A DNA stretch of 44,478 nucleotides, taken from positions 1 to 44,478 of the forward strand of contig JAJTEK010000060.1 of assembly GCA_021299695.1 (NCBI GenBank), given 5' to 3'. Under the pieces are notes generated by a model. That model was not told where the DNA came from, ran no database searches, and saw only the letters and a list, made by a program, of their open reading frames with translations. The DNA comes from Pirellula sp. GTDB lineage: Bacteria > Planctomycetota > Planctomycetia > Pirellulales > Pirellulaceae. Made by a program: the position numbers and the translations under genes. Shown piece after piece: positions 8,682 to 18,600 of this stretch (the first letter of the stretch is position 1; every line of letters begins with the position of its first letter).

Positions 8682-10382
8682 ATGAAGAAGCTATTTGCTC
8701 TTCCAGCACTGATGGGTCTTGTGACCGCATTGAGCGCTGGAGCTGCTCAAGCTGCGTTTGGCGGCGCGATCAGCTACGAAAATTGCGGATGTAATGTTGT
8801 GGATCCTTGTGGTCCATCGACTCATACCGTAATGAAGACTGTCAGAAAAGTCGTTTACGAGCCTGAAACAGTCACCGGAACCAAGGTGGTCAATCAGATC
8901 GTTTACGAGGACCAACAAGTCCAACGCGTTCGATACGAGCGCGAAACGCACCAACGAGAAGTTTCCTACACGGTCAATGTACCGGTTCGGGAAACCCACA
9001 CCGGGGTTCGTAACTACACGGTCCGACGCCCTGTCTATGAGACCCGCACCAAGCAAGTGACGTACAACGTCTCTCGCCCTGTGTACGAGACTCACAGCAA
9101 GGTTGTCAACTACACCGTTATGGTTCCTCATCGTGAAACCCACGAGAAGGTGATCAACTACACGGTTCGCCGACCTGTACAAGAGACCCGAACCAAGACC
9201 ATCAACTACACGGTGATGAACCCAGTTCGTGAAACCCACGAAAAGGTTGTCAACTACACCGTGATGAACAAGGTCATGGAAACACGCGAGCAAGTGATCA
9301 ATTACACGGTCATGGTTCCGGTTACCGAAACCCGCGAGCGAACGGTCAACTACTCGGTTACCAAACCTGTCAACTACACCAAGACCATCACGGTCCGCGG
9401 TGGAAGCTGGCAAACGGTTGAAGAAGAAGTCGCCGGTCCTGTCATTCGCCGAACCGTTCGCGAACCAGGCACCTGGACCTTCGATCCTGCGACCTGCAAA
9501 AACGTATACTGCCCAGGTGAGTGCCGCGTTGAATGCGTTCAATGCCCACCGAAGACCGTATGCAAGAAGGTTTGGGTCCCAACCTGCGAAGAAAAGACCA
9601 TCGATTGCGTGCGCTACGAAAAGGAATGCTTGACCAAGGTTGTACCTTACACCGTGACCAAGTGTGTTCCTGAGTGCCGTCAAAAGACCGTCACTTACAA
9701 CGTCTGCAAGCTGGTTCCTGAGTGCCGTCAAAAGACGGTGACTTACACCACCTGCAAGATGGTCCCAGAGTGCCGATCCAAGGATGTTACTTACACCGTC
9801 TGCAATTGGGTATGCGAGCCACGAAGCAAGGTTTGCACCTACACCACCTGCCGATTGGTTCCTGAGTGCCGCCAAAAGACGGTCAACTACACCACTTGCC
9901 GCACGGTTTGCGAGCAACGCGTCAAAGACGTTTGCTACACCGTATGCAACTGGGTTTGCGAACAGAAGAGCGTTCCTTACACCTACACCACCTGCAAGAT
10001 CGTCAAAGAGTGCCGCACCAAGACCGTTCCGTACACGGTTTGCAAGCCGGTTACTTACTGCGATACCATCAAAGTGGCCAAGTGTGTCAAGAGCTGCGTT
10101 CCTTACACCTACACCCGATGTGTAGCCAAGGTTGTCTGTGAAGAAGTTCCAGTGACCGTAAGCTGCGATCCATGTGCAAATGCAGGTGCTGGAGCCGGTA
10201 ACGCTGGCAACGGCAACATGGGTGGTCGTGGTCTGTTCAACGGCCGACTGATCAACTGGCTCCGAGGCTTGCGATGCCATGGTGGTTGCCACCTGTTTGG
10301 CAACGGCTGCGGTGCTGGCAACGGTGCTGCTGGTGGCTGTGCCGCTGGCGGATGCGATGCAGCTCCTAGCTGCGGTTGCTAG
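8682..10382 (+). CDS. YTV-repeat, Cys-rich secreted cell-wall-type protein
   Basis: A 566-residue protein starting MKKLFALPALMG with a signal peptide (cleavage near AQA-AFG, residue ~24); a strong RBS supports ATG 8682 over the upstream start. Residues ~70-235 contain about ten ~20-residue repeats of the form NYTV-x-x-PV-x-ETR-x-K, the YTV repeat known from planctomycete secreted proteins. Residues ~280-500 contain about nine related units in which Cys is added (PECRQKTVTYTTC). The tail is Gly/Ala/Cys rich and ends in PSCGC. Cys-rich YTV proteins have been linked to the planctomycete cell wall, so a disulfide-crosslinked structural role is likely (inferred). The gene ends in a strong terminator and has unusually regular codon use, consistent with high expression. 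A long open frame on the opposite strand is a by-product of this bias. Confidence 0.85.
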   Translation: MKKLFALPALMGLVTALSAGAAQAAFGGAISYENCGCNVVDPCGPSTHTVMKTVRKVVYEPETVTGTKVVNQIVYEDQQVQRVRYERETHQREVSYTVNVPVRETHTGVRNYTVRRPVYETRTKQVTYNVSRPVYETHSKVVNYTVMVPHRETHEKVINYTVRRPVQETRTKTINYTVMNPVRETHEKVVNYTVMNKVMETREQVINYTVMVPVTETRERTVNYSVTKPVNYTKTITVRGGSWQTVEEEVAGPVIRRTVREPGTWTFDPATCKNVYCPGECRVECVQCPPKTVCKKVWVPTCEEKTIDCVRYEKECLTKVVPYTVTKCVPECRQKTVTYNVCKLVPECRQKTVTYTTCKMVPECRSKDVTYTVCNWVCEPRSKVCTYTTCRLVPECRQKTVNYTTCRTVCEQRVKDVCYTVCNWVCEQKSVPYTYTTCKIVKECRTKTVPYTVCKPVTYCDTIKVAKCVKSCVPYTYTRCVAKVVCEEVPVTVSCDPCANAGAGAGNAGNGNMGGRGLFNGRLINWLRGLRCHGGCHLFGNGCGAGNGAAGGCAAGGCDAAPSCGC

Positions 10383-10414
10383 TCCGACTCGGACGCGATA
10401 ATTTAAAAACCTCT

Positions 10415-10448
10415 AAAACGGCCGGTGATCCTTCACCGGCCGTTTTTT
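10415..10448 (+). terminator. Rho-independent terminator of the YTV gene
   Basis: A perfect GC-rich stem, ACGGCCGGTGA (10418-10428) with TCACCGGCCGT (10433-10443), a TCCT loop and a run of six T. Flanking A/T bases extend the stem, and the A-run on the left could let it work on the other strand too. It lies 33 bp after the stop codon. Confidence 0.92.
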
Positions 10449-10533
10449 CGTTTGGATGGCAAGCGAACTCCCCTAAAACCGCTTGGCCCCCCCCCTAGCC
10501 TCTAGGGCTTTGGCTGGGGGGGAGGGGGCGGGC

Positions 10534-10821
10534 CGGTGGGTCTCACCGCAAAGGCACAAAGGTCGCAAAGGAAACAGCCAAGGGAGCAAATCGCTGCCAG
10601 TGATCGATAGGCTCGCCTCCCTTTCGACCCCATACGCAGCATCCTGGCGGGCTTATGGAAGTTCCTCGCCGTTGGCTGCGGGTTAAACGAAATGACGCCT
10701 TCGGCGAACTCCCCTGGCGGGTAGCCACCTGTCGCCAGACGGTGGGAGTAGCCACCTGTCGCCAGACGGTGGAAACGTTACTCGCGCCGCTTGTCCACCG
10801 CTTGGCAGTGGATGGCTACAG
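10534..10821 (+). repeat. Dispersed ~285-bp intergenic repeat, copy A
   Basis: Starts cggtgggtctcaccgcaaag and runs through cgctgccagtgatcgatagg, a cgccttcggcgaactc block and two tandem gtagccacctgtcgccagac units to cttggcagtggatggctac. A closely matching copy lies at 19219-19500 and a truncated one at 12158-12238, all in the same orientation. Open frames inside give typical spurious peptides. The stretch between the YTV terminator and this repeat holds only C- and G-runs. Confidence 0.88.
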
Positions 10822-10844
10822 TAAAAGAGCCAAAGGAAAAAGGG

Positions 10845-11870
10845 TTACTTCTTCCGACCCCTCTTAGCCATGAACCCACCTAAACCAAACAGCGTCCCTA
10901 TCACCATCATGCTCGGCTCAGGCACTGCAGGTGGGGCGGATGAAGACAGACTAGCGACACGAAAACCGAAGTTGTTGATGCCGTCGCTAGCACCGTTGGG
11001 AAAGCGAGACAACGACGACAGGGAGTAGGAGCTGTCGCCCCAGCCGCCGCCGCGTAGCCAGCGACCAGAGGAACCAGCACTATTGGTCGGGTCAAACAAA
11101 CTCTCTTCCCATTCCCAGACGTTGCCACCAAGGCCCATCACACCATAAGGACTTAGGCCACCGGCCTCCGTGATATCCGCTGGAACAGTTGGAGAAGCTT
11201 CGCCAGATTGCGCATATACCGCCGTATTAGAAACTGTGCCGCTTGTTACAGCTATTGGTCGTGTATTGCTTCCATTTGCGAAGTCGTAGTAGGTACTGCT
11301 GCTGGAATCGTAATAAGCTGCCTTGTACCACTCGTTCAAGCTCGGCAAGACGTATTTCGCTCGCTTACTGCGAAGTCTATTCGCTGAGTCGTAATCAAGG
11401 GGATCAGCGGTCGCATCCCACAACGCGATATCGTCGTTGACGCCGCTGGTGGTGAATTTATAGGCCGGTTGGTTCCCAGTGCTCGTATTGAGCCAATTGA
11501 CGAACCGGGCCGCTTCATTCCAACTAACATTTGTCGCGGGCTTGTTTGTACCACGCGTATCTTTGGTAATTTGCAAGGATTGCGAAGCGTTGAACTTATT
11601 GATCATGTCCTCGCTGACCTCGAACTTGCCAATGCTGTAGATGTAACCCACGCTACCCGCAGAATTCGGTTCACCGGTGGTATCAGCTGCATTGTCTGGA
11701 TTGCCGATCGTCACGAAATGCATGTCGAAAGCATTAGCACCAGAACCGAACGATACCACCGCCGCCAAGCTCGGGGCGGCCATGCTGGCCACCGCTGCCA
11801 ACGCACCGGTAGCAACACGCAAAACACAAAAGCGAGTCCAAAGCCCATGAAACAAATGAAAATGTCTCAT
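10845..11870 (-). CDS. PEP-CTERM protein with formylglycine-generating-enzyme (SUMF1) fold
   Basis: A 341-residue exported protein. The ATG at 11870 begins MRHFHLFHGLW, followed by a hydrophobic signal segment ending near PSLAAV; further upstream starts would add 33 unconvincing residues. Residues ~45-300 are an FGE-sulfatase/SUMF1-like domain: the YSIGKFEVSEDM opening, PATNVSWNEAARFVNWL, LPSLNEWYKAAYY, GLGGNVWEWEE, WLRGGGWGD and NNFGFRVAS. The C terminus has a PEP-CTERM signal: VPEPSM, a hydrophobic helix and a basic RGRKK tail, which is the exosortase recognition signature. Such domains often serve as carbohydrate or surface-binding folds rather than real formylglycine enzymes; I did not identify the catalytic cysteine pair. 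No exosortase gene is in the window. It lies between two copies of the dispersed repeat. Confidence 0.85.
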   Translation of the reverse strand: MRHFHLFHGLWTRFCVLRVATGALAAVASMAAPSLAAVVSFGSGANAFDMHFVTIGNPDNAADTTGEPNSAGSVGYIYSIGKFEVSEDMINKFNASQSLQITKDTRGTNKPATNVSWNEAARFVNWLNTSTGNQPAYKFTTSGVNDDIALWDATADPLDYDSANRLRSKRAKYVLPSLNEWYKAAYYDSSSSTYYDFANGSNTRPIAVTSGTVSNTAVYAQSGEASPTVPADITEAGGLSPYGVMGLGGNVWEWEESLFDPTNSAGSSGRWLRGGGWGDSSYSLSSLSRFPNGASDGINNFGFRVASLSSSAPPAVPEPSMMVIGTLFGLGGFMAKRGRKK

Positions 11871-12157
11871 CCCCAATCCCTTTTTTGAAAACTTACACAG
11901 AACGGTGCCCTCCTGGCGGAAAATCCAATCATCCTTGATTAGGCACGTAGTTTTACCCCCGCGCGGCACGGACGATGCCTGGGAACCGGCAAAACCCGAT
12001 TAATCGTCAAAATATCTAGACTCTTTTCTTTTTCGGAATCTCAGCAGCGAAAGGCATGTCAAAGCCCGTAAACTAGCGCAACTCGAAAAGCGAAGGTTCG
12101 GGGGACGACTCTGGCGACTAAACAACCCGGGGACAGCCCCCGCGTTCTTTTCAGAGC

Positions 12158-12238
12158 CGGTGGGTCTCACCGCAAAGACGCTAAGGACGCAAAGGAAACA
12201 CTCAAGAGACTCCATCGCTGCCAGTGATCGATAGGCTC
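12158..12238 (+). repeat. Dispersed intergenic repeat, truncated copy B
   Basis: Carries only the first ~80 bp of the element (cggtgggtctcaccgcaaag through gatcgataggctc) and then diverges. It lies in the 630-bp gap (11871-12500) between the PEP-CTERM gene and the hydrolase gene, where I see no other feature. Confidence 0.85.
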
Positions 12239-12500
12239 TGGTTCCGATCCTTCGGCGAGAAGCCCTTTAACGGTTCGGCTGCTCCCATTCTTCCCCAGGG
12301 TTTTGTCGGGGAAGAGCCACTCGGCGTTCTAACACACCCAAAAACGCCCGCAAACCTTTAGCTCCAACAACTATTCGCTGAACCCGTATACGCTAACCCC
12401 GAACGGTACGGAGTTCCTCGCTTTCGACGACGATGATTAGTGCTTCGCCGAGATCCCACGAAGCGTCGGCGATGCATGAACCACCGGCATCAACGTGCTA

Positions 12501-13358
12501 TCATAGCGCAGCGTGGATTGCACGGGCGACTCTCGGATCGCTTAGATAGCGCTCGATGGCATGGGGATCGTCCCCATTCTCGACGTCATCAACGTTTTCT
12601 ATGCCAGGAATAAACGTGTCTTGATCAAGCCGAGCGTGCAAGGCCACGATATCTTCTTGGTCCGTCACATTGAGCCAACGCTGAACTCCGTGGGGCATCC
12701 TGAGTGGTTGAGGCAAGCGCTTTTTGATCGTGTTCAGGCCCAAAGGAGAACCCGCCGTGATCAAAAGTGGCACATCGGCGTTTGGCACGTGTTCCACAAG
12801 TGACCAGTAAGCAATGACCGTTCCCAATGAGTGGGAGACGATCACGGTGGGACCGTCCCTTAGGGCAGGGACGACAATATCATGGACGGCGTCCTGAATA
12901 TGTGGAAAGTCAATATAGCTTTTTACATCGGAGGTCACTTTACCAATCACCGTACGTGCCAGCCACGGGTACTTTGCCTCGAGACGCCGAGCGAGCGCCT
13001 GGACCCAACCCCAACGCTCTGGCCCGCGCTCGACGACGGATACGTTCTCTCCATCGAGCACTTGATCGATATCCAACCCAGCTCGGATGGCCATCTGCTC
13101 GATCATCGCAGCGGTGACTTCATCAACATCGCCGGACGGCGGGGTACCCCGAGTTACAACTTCCGGGCGAAATCGGATCGCTTGCTCCGACATCGAATCG
13201 AGCACGTCACCATAGAATGGGGCCACGATTGGAATACTCGGATCCAACATCAGCCCGGCAGCATGCATCCCCGCTTTCAAGCCAGGAACCCACTGTTCAA
13301 GAATTTGCTGTGAACTGCGACCACCCTGTGCACGGCCATGAATCAATACAATTTTCAT
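12501..13358 (-). CDS. Alpha/beta hydrolase coupled to a caspase-like gene
   Basis: A 285-residue protein with the alpha/beta hydrolase plan. It starts MKIVLIHGRAQGG (oxyanion-hole HG). The nucleophile elbow is SHSLG with Ser177, followed by TAGSPLG. The acid is probably Asp233 or Asp236 (NVTDQEDIVA) and the base His266 (DDPHAIERYL). There is no signal peptide or membrane segment, so it should act in the cytoplasm. The substrate is unknown; a lipase, esterase or peptidase are all possible. The ATG overlaps the stop of the upstream caspase-like gene as ATGA, which is why I prefer it to a start 22 codons upstream. The coupling implies the two proteins are made in step and act together. It is the third and last gene of the minus-strand cluster. 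Confidence 0.85.
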   Translation of the reverse strand: MKIVLIHGRAQGGRSSQQILEQWVPGLKAGMHAAGLMLDPSIPIVAPFYGDVLDSMSEQAIRFRPEVVTRGTPPSGDVDEVTAAMIEQMAIRAGLDIDQVLDGENVSVVERGPERWGWVQALARRLEAKYPWLARTVIGKVTSDVKSYIDFPHIQDAVHDIVVPALRDGPTVIVSHSLGTVIAYWSLVEHVPNADVPLLITAGSPLGLNTIKKRLPQPLRMPHGVQRWLNVTDQEDIVALHARLDQDTFIPGIENVDDVENGDDPHAIERYLSDPRVARAIHAAL

Positions 13359-15475
13359 CGAACTTCTCCCTTCTTTACCGCTTCTGCCAATTTCCTTCCA
13401 GCGTCGCCAACAATAGTCGACCAAAGTGTTGGGGCAAGGCTCTGTCTTGCCCCAGCGATGGCCGGGTGAAGCTCACCGCCAAGGTAACACCAGCCCTGGG
13501 TTAGCATAGGATATCCCGGAGCAATCTCGGAGTAAATCTCTTCGCGTTTCAACCCAGACAAGAGGTACACATCAAAAGGAACCGTTTGCTTATGCTTTAC
13601 GAAATACTCGATTATGTTCCGAATCTGGTCAGTGGCTCCCGCTTGCTGGTAGGCGTAAGCCGCAAAGATTCCCAGCACCGGGTTGTAGTGCTTGTACATC
13701 CGCAGAATTTCGGCAATCGGCTGCGATTCGTCGATGGCCAGATCAAACTGCCCGTAACCAGCCGCCGCTTCTGCAATCGCTAATGTAGCCTGCGCATGCT
13801 GACGAAAAACGCCTATCAATCCATCTTCAAACCTTCCCCCCAGAGCAGGCAGATAAGTCAGGTTTTCGACTCCCAGAGCGCTCACGCGGACGTTGCCCAC
13901 GAAGCCGTCGAATCTCGCCAGTGCAGCGTATCGATCCTGCCCGAGATCCAGCACCAGGGACGATGAGGTATTCTCTGCCCCACGTACATGCAGTTGTCCA
14001 TTTTCGTGGAAGGCATAAGTCGCATCATAAGTATCAAAAACTCCTACCTCGTTGATCCCTAGAATCGTCAATCCGTTTTGCGTTCCATAAGACTCTCGAA
14101 ACTTCAACTCACTTGCCTGTTGGATACGACGCATCGATTCGGGGTCGGATGGACGCAGGCGTTGCGGACGGTCGCCCTTGCGCAGAAATCGTATCGAACG
14201 AGATTCTTGACCCGTCAGCCCATCAATCTCGATCACCGGAAACACGCCATCGGCGGGTGCTTCTGACAGACGACCTCCGTCCTCTGACACCACAAACACT
14301 TTGTCAATTTCGATTGACTTCATGGTCAAGCCACTCTCAAGCATCAGCGACTCAAGGTCACCTCGGGTTCGAACCTCGGCGACAGCACTGGGTACCATCC
14401 GAACGATGACTTGTTCGTTCTCCATCAGGTTTATCATCGGGTTCGGACTCTTGGGCGACTGACGATGTTCGGGCAGTGTTGCACGAATTCCGTATATGTT
14501 ACCCCGTGGCAGATACTGCGTCAGACTCCACGAGCGAATGCGACGTTGCAGTACAAAAATATCAGGGTTTGTGGGATCGTAACGCAACAGTTCCAGCGAG
14601 CTTCCTTCCGCGGGACTTTCGTCCTGCAACCGTACCTCGACCTGCAACTGAAATTGAGCAGCCGCTTGCACTGTCGAGAGAACCTGGTCTGACTCCAGGC
14701 GGCAGTCCGGACGCTGAGCAAAACCGCCCAGAATCCCTGACTCCCGAGGCACCTTCTGCTTGAGAAAATCCGCAAGACGTTGAGGCTGGATCACAATTCG
14801 ATCGTCATTCATCCGCGATTTGGCGGCATCTTCCAGACCGTTCAGCGCCGCGAGCAGGCATTGCGTGAAAACCCCATGAGATTGACGGGCAGCGATCTCC
14901 ATTTCCTTTGTCGCATCCCCTGCGATGGCTCCTTCTTGGTCGACTCTGCGCCTGATCTCGAGGGCCGCCTGTGTGGGTTGGGTGGCATAAAACTGGTCGA
15001 CCCTACTTCGGGAGGCTGGGTTGATTTCTCCAGGAAACAACGGGACAGCGATCTGGCTGATGGCCGCATCGTTTGCGGTCCCAATGCTGCGACATGCGTC
15101 GGCAATGATTGTGATATTGGGCACGCCGGACTGACGAGCGAGGGTGATTGTGTTGGCGACATTGACCACGTCACCAGGAACCCGAGTTCCGGTTAGGATC
15201 CAGAAGTCGGCGTCGACGGCCCAGCACTGACCGTGACCAGCAAAGTACAGGAGCAACTGCTGAAGTGAACGCGGCCTGAGCAAAGAATCGATATGCTGGA
15301 ACACCGTTTGGTAAGAAACCGGCTGGCCCCCCGCATCGCTGAAAACCCGAACGCTATCCCAACCCTGATTGGTTGCCCATTTGGCCATATCGAGAGCCCC
15401 CGACACAGCTCCGGGCAGGGGAGTCATACCGGCGATGTTTCCAATTCCGATCAAAACGGCCGCACGTGTTGCCAT
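13355..15475 (-). CDS. Caspase-like (peptidase C14) protein with long C-terminal region
   Basis: A 706-residue protein. Residues 1-~250 form a caspase/metacaspase-type fold: the MATRAAVLIGIGNIAGM opening strand, catalytic His81 in LLLYFAGHGQ and catalytic Cys128 in ITIIADACRS. An N-terminal prodomain is absent. Residues ~270-560 have no domain I recognise. Residues ~560-690 are helical and TPR-like. There is no signal peptide or transmembrane helix. Both dyad residues are present, so it is probably active. It lies 147 bp downstream of the CHAT-STAND gene on the same strand and is coupled by ATGA to the hydrolase gene. Inferred role: a downstream protease of a conflict or programmed-death cascade. 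An AAGGA sits 13 bases before the ATG. Confidence 0.85.
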   Translation of the reverse strand: MATRAAVLIGIGNIAGMTPLPGAVSGALDMAKWATNQGWDSVRVFSDAGGQPVSYQTVFQHIDSLLRPRSLQQLLLYFAGHGQCWAVDADFWILTGTRVPGDVVNVANTITLARQSGVPNITIIADACRSIGTANDAAISQIAVPLFPGEINPASRSRVDQFYATQPTQAALEIRRRVDQEGAIAGDATKEMEIAARQSHGVFTQCLLAALNGLEDAAKSRMNDDRIVIQPQRLADFLKQKVPRESGILGGFAQRPDCRLESDQVLSTVQAAAQFQLQVEVRLQDESPAEGSSLELLRYDPTNPDIFVLQRRIRSWSLTQYLPRGNIYGIRATLPEHRQSPKSPNPMINLMENEQVIVRMVPSAVAEVRTRGDLESLMLESGLTMKSIEIDKVFVVSEDGGRLSEAPADGVFPVIEIDGLTGQESRSIRFLRKGDRPQRLRPSDPESMRRIQQASELKFRESYGTQNGLTILGINEVGVFDTYDATYAFHENGQLHVRGAENTSSSLVLDLGQDRYAALARFDGFVGNVRVSALGVENLTYLPALGGRFEDGLIGVFRQHAQATLAIAEAAAGYGQFDLAIDESQPIAEILRMYKHYNPVLGIFAAYAYQQAGATDQIRNIIEYFVKHKQTVPFDVYLLSGLKREEIYSEIAPGYPMLTQGWCYLGGELHPAIAGARQSLAPTLWSTIVGDAGRKLAEAVKKGEVR

Positions 15476-15622
15476 GGATGGGTGTTTTCCTTAACCGCAA
15501 TAAGCGGGAATCCTGAGTTTATGGCATGAAGAAAACCAATGGTGGGATTCAATTGGCTCTATTCCGATAATGGTCGCAACTCTCCTTAACATAAACATAC
15601 TGATCGAATTTCAATCGAGGCA

Positions 15623-18600
15623 CTACCGGAATACACTGCGATCAAACAACCAGTTTTTCTCATCTCCGACAAGGTGGGCAAGCGATCCCTCCAGCCTCGG
15701 GAGCCATCGGCTTGAGTCGAGGAGTCCTTCCGATGCGACCCACGTCTCCAATTGCTCCTGCGTCAAGTTTCGAGCTTGAGCACAAGCGCTCAGCATCCGG
15801 AAAGCTAGGTCTTGCAGTTCGTCTTTCTTCGGGTGCGCCTCACCTCTGGTCGCGGCGAAATAAACGGCAGCCGCAGCAACGGATGGGCCGTGTTCGGAAT
15901 CCGGTCCGATCTTCTGGAGAAGTCTAGCAGCGGTAAAAACCGATTTGTCAATTGGTGCCGTTGTTCTCAGCAACAGCCATAACGCCTGAGCGAGAAAGCA
16001 AATGGCTTGTGGAGACTCACCGGAGCCGAGGTTTCCAAGAACAATAATGAGATCTGGCCATGCTCGGATGTCGGCAAGTGCTCTTGCGGCTTGAAAATTG
16101 AGTTCGAGTTCCTGCACGCGGTCTCCATTCTGCCCTGCTGCCCAGGCCATATTGGCCAGCGTGGCGGCCTTCCCCTGAACGTTCCCGATGCTTTCGTCAA
16201 TTTCGAGCGATTCCTGCCACAGTGTCATCGCGCGATCCACGTCACCCTGCTGCGCGATCACTCCCGCCATATTGTTAAGCGTGGCGGCCTTCCCCCGAAC
16301 GTCGCCGATCTTGTCCATAAGTTCGAGCGATTCCTGCCACAGTTTCATCGCGCGATCCACGTCACCCTGCTGCGCGATCACTCCCGCCATACTGTGAAGC
16401 GTGGCGGCCTTCCCCCGAACGTCGCCGATCTTGTCCAAAATCTCGAGCGATTCCTGCCACAGTTTCATCGCGCGATCCACGTCACCCTGCTGGTTGCATA
16501 GACTGGCAAGATTGTGAACGATCGCGGCGCGCAATCCCTGCACATCGTTGTCAGACAAATCGATTGCGGGACAAGTCGCAAGTGCGTGTTCATAGTGATC
16601 CCTGGCAACGTCGGTCTGCCCAAGGGCGTGTTCAGCCCTCGCCTGGCTGTGAACAATCCGAAAATTCTCTGTGAGCGACCGCGTGACTTCGCAAAGCAGA
16701 AGCGCTTCACGAAAGCGCGATGTACTGAGCAGGTGCGTCGCTATCTGATCGCCTACTGTTGATGCGATTTCCGCGTTCTTCGCCAAAAGGCTGAGTCGAT
16801 GCAGTTCAAATCCTTTCAACAGGGACTGCTCACCTATTTGCCAGTCTGCATTCAAGGCGGCCGTCCCGGTCCAATAGGCCTCTTGCCACTGGTCCTCGGT
16901 TAGCTCCGCTGAGAGCAGCGGCTCAATCAGCGAGGGGACGAGATACTCGTACTGGGAATGCCCAGGGATCTTTTCCAGCAGTCCAACGCGAACCAATCGA
17001 TCGAAATGCGGTTGAAGTTCTGTGTCACCCGCGAGCTGTGCGGTAACCCCCTCGCGCACCGGGAGTCGAAAGACCGAAAGCCGCGCCAGTAGTCTCCGAG
17101 CGTCCGGGTGCTGTTGATCTAGCAAAGCCCGCAGGAGAACGCCTTCGCGGAACTCCTCGGTGGTTTGTTCCATGGCGTGAAAAATCTTCTCGCGGTCGGT
17201 TTGTTCGTCGGCGAGTATGCAATTGAGTTGCTCAAGGAGTCTGGGGTTACCTCCCGACAATTCCACTGCTCGCTTCCGTATCGGATCATCATCTACACGT
17301 GCAGCGAACGACCCGAGCCGTTTCAGTTTCTTGTCCAATTCGGCCTGCTTTAGGCCGTCGAGGGGTTCTCGATGGAGTTGTGGAAATCCGGGTAGGTCGT
17401 ACCGACAGGTCACCACCAATCGACTCTGTGTGTTGGACTCGCGGATCGCCTTTCGAAGGGCTTCCATGATGGAAGATGCACCTGGGTTAACCATCATGCA
17501 TTGCTGATGATCAAAACGGGGATGCTGCTCTTCGTCGAGCTCGGCATTCTGCTCGAAATCATCAAAAACGAACAATGCAGGACGTGTCAGCAGATATCCC
17601 AGCAGTAGCTTTTTCAGTCGCGTGGATAACGGCAGCCGAGTTTCGTTCAGTTCTGCTATCGCCGCTGCATCTTCGATGCGATCGCCAAACACGCGCAGCA
17701 ATTGGGCTTCGTCGAGCCTACCGACCCAAACGAACCGATCAAAGCCGCTCATGCGTTCACAAAGACGGGCTGCAGTGCTACTTTTTCCCAGACCTCCCAT
17801 ACCATGAAGGATCAGACCTTCGCTGTAGTCTGCATCGCCCTGAACGCTGCGCAGCGTCTTCAGACTTCGCTGAATCAGGCGACGTCGACCAACAAACTGG
17901 TCGCGAGAACAGATTTTGGTTTGTGCACCGGCGTCCAGAAACTCATCGGTTGCGGACCGGACTCTCAGCGGTAACCGGCCCGGCGAACTGGGCACGCTGA
18001 CGATGGGCGCAACAGGCGTCGCGTCCGCGTACATTCTGAGTTGATGCCATGCGTTTAACTTGGCATGGAAAACTTCAAACCTTGCCAGAGCGACGGCCTC
18101 GTCGATCGGCGAACCGATGGCCAGGCGATGATACAGATGACCGGCCAGTAAACTGGCAGCGTTGTCTCCTACCGGTTGGCCCCATGCCAAAACCGCTGGT
18201 GCTCCGGCCGTTACCAGAGCATCTGCCAATGACGGGAAAGCTTGGTTCGCCCCCGCCATCCCCGTTTTGCAACCCGAAAGAAAAAGGAGCCGCGGCCAGT
18301 AACCCTTCAAAGCGTTCGCGATATCGTTCGCGGAGGCATCCTTTCTCTCGCCAACATCATCTTCCATCAGCATTCTCGGACCGACATCGAGCAGGTCAGC
18401 ATGCCCTGTGAGATGGATCACGTCAAAGAAACCTGGTCCGGCCCATTCCAATCGCTCTCGCAAACCGTTTAGGCTACCACTCTCTTCAACGACCAGTTCT
18501 AGGGGCTGCTTTCCGGCGGCGGCGAGAATGATTCGCTCTTCGTCTTCGAATGCAAGAACCGGTACCGTATTCTGCGGCGACGACGCCATGAACAGAACTC

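Noticed and set aside
8691-10292. A 533-codon open frame antisense to the YTV gene
   Set aside because: It exists because the YTV repeats use a few codons whose complements are never stops; the peptide has no domain and the sense gene has signal peptide, RBS and terminator.
14366-14380. A tRNA-like ggttcgaacct motif
   Set aside because: It lies inside the caspase-like gene and no acceptor or anticodon stems surround it.
16141-16500. A CRISPR array at the 120-bp repeats
   Set aside because: Repeats are contiguous, in frame and encode TPRs; there are no unique spacers. No CRISPR array was seen elsewhere in the window.
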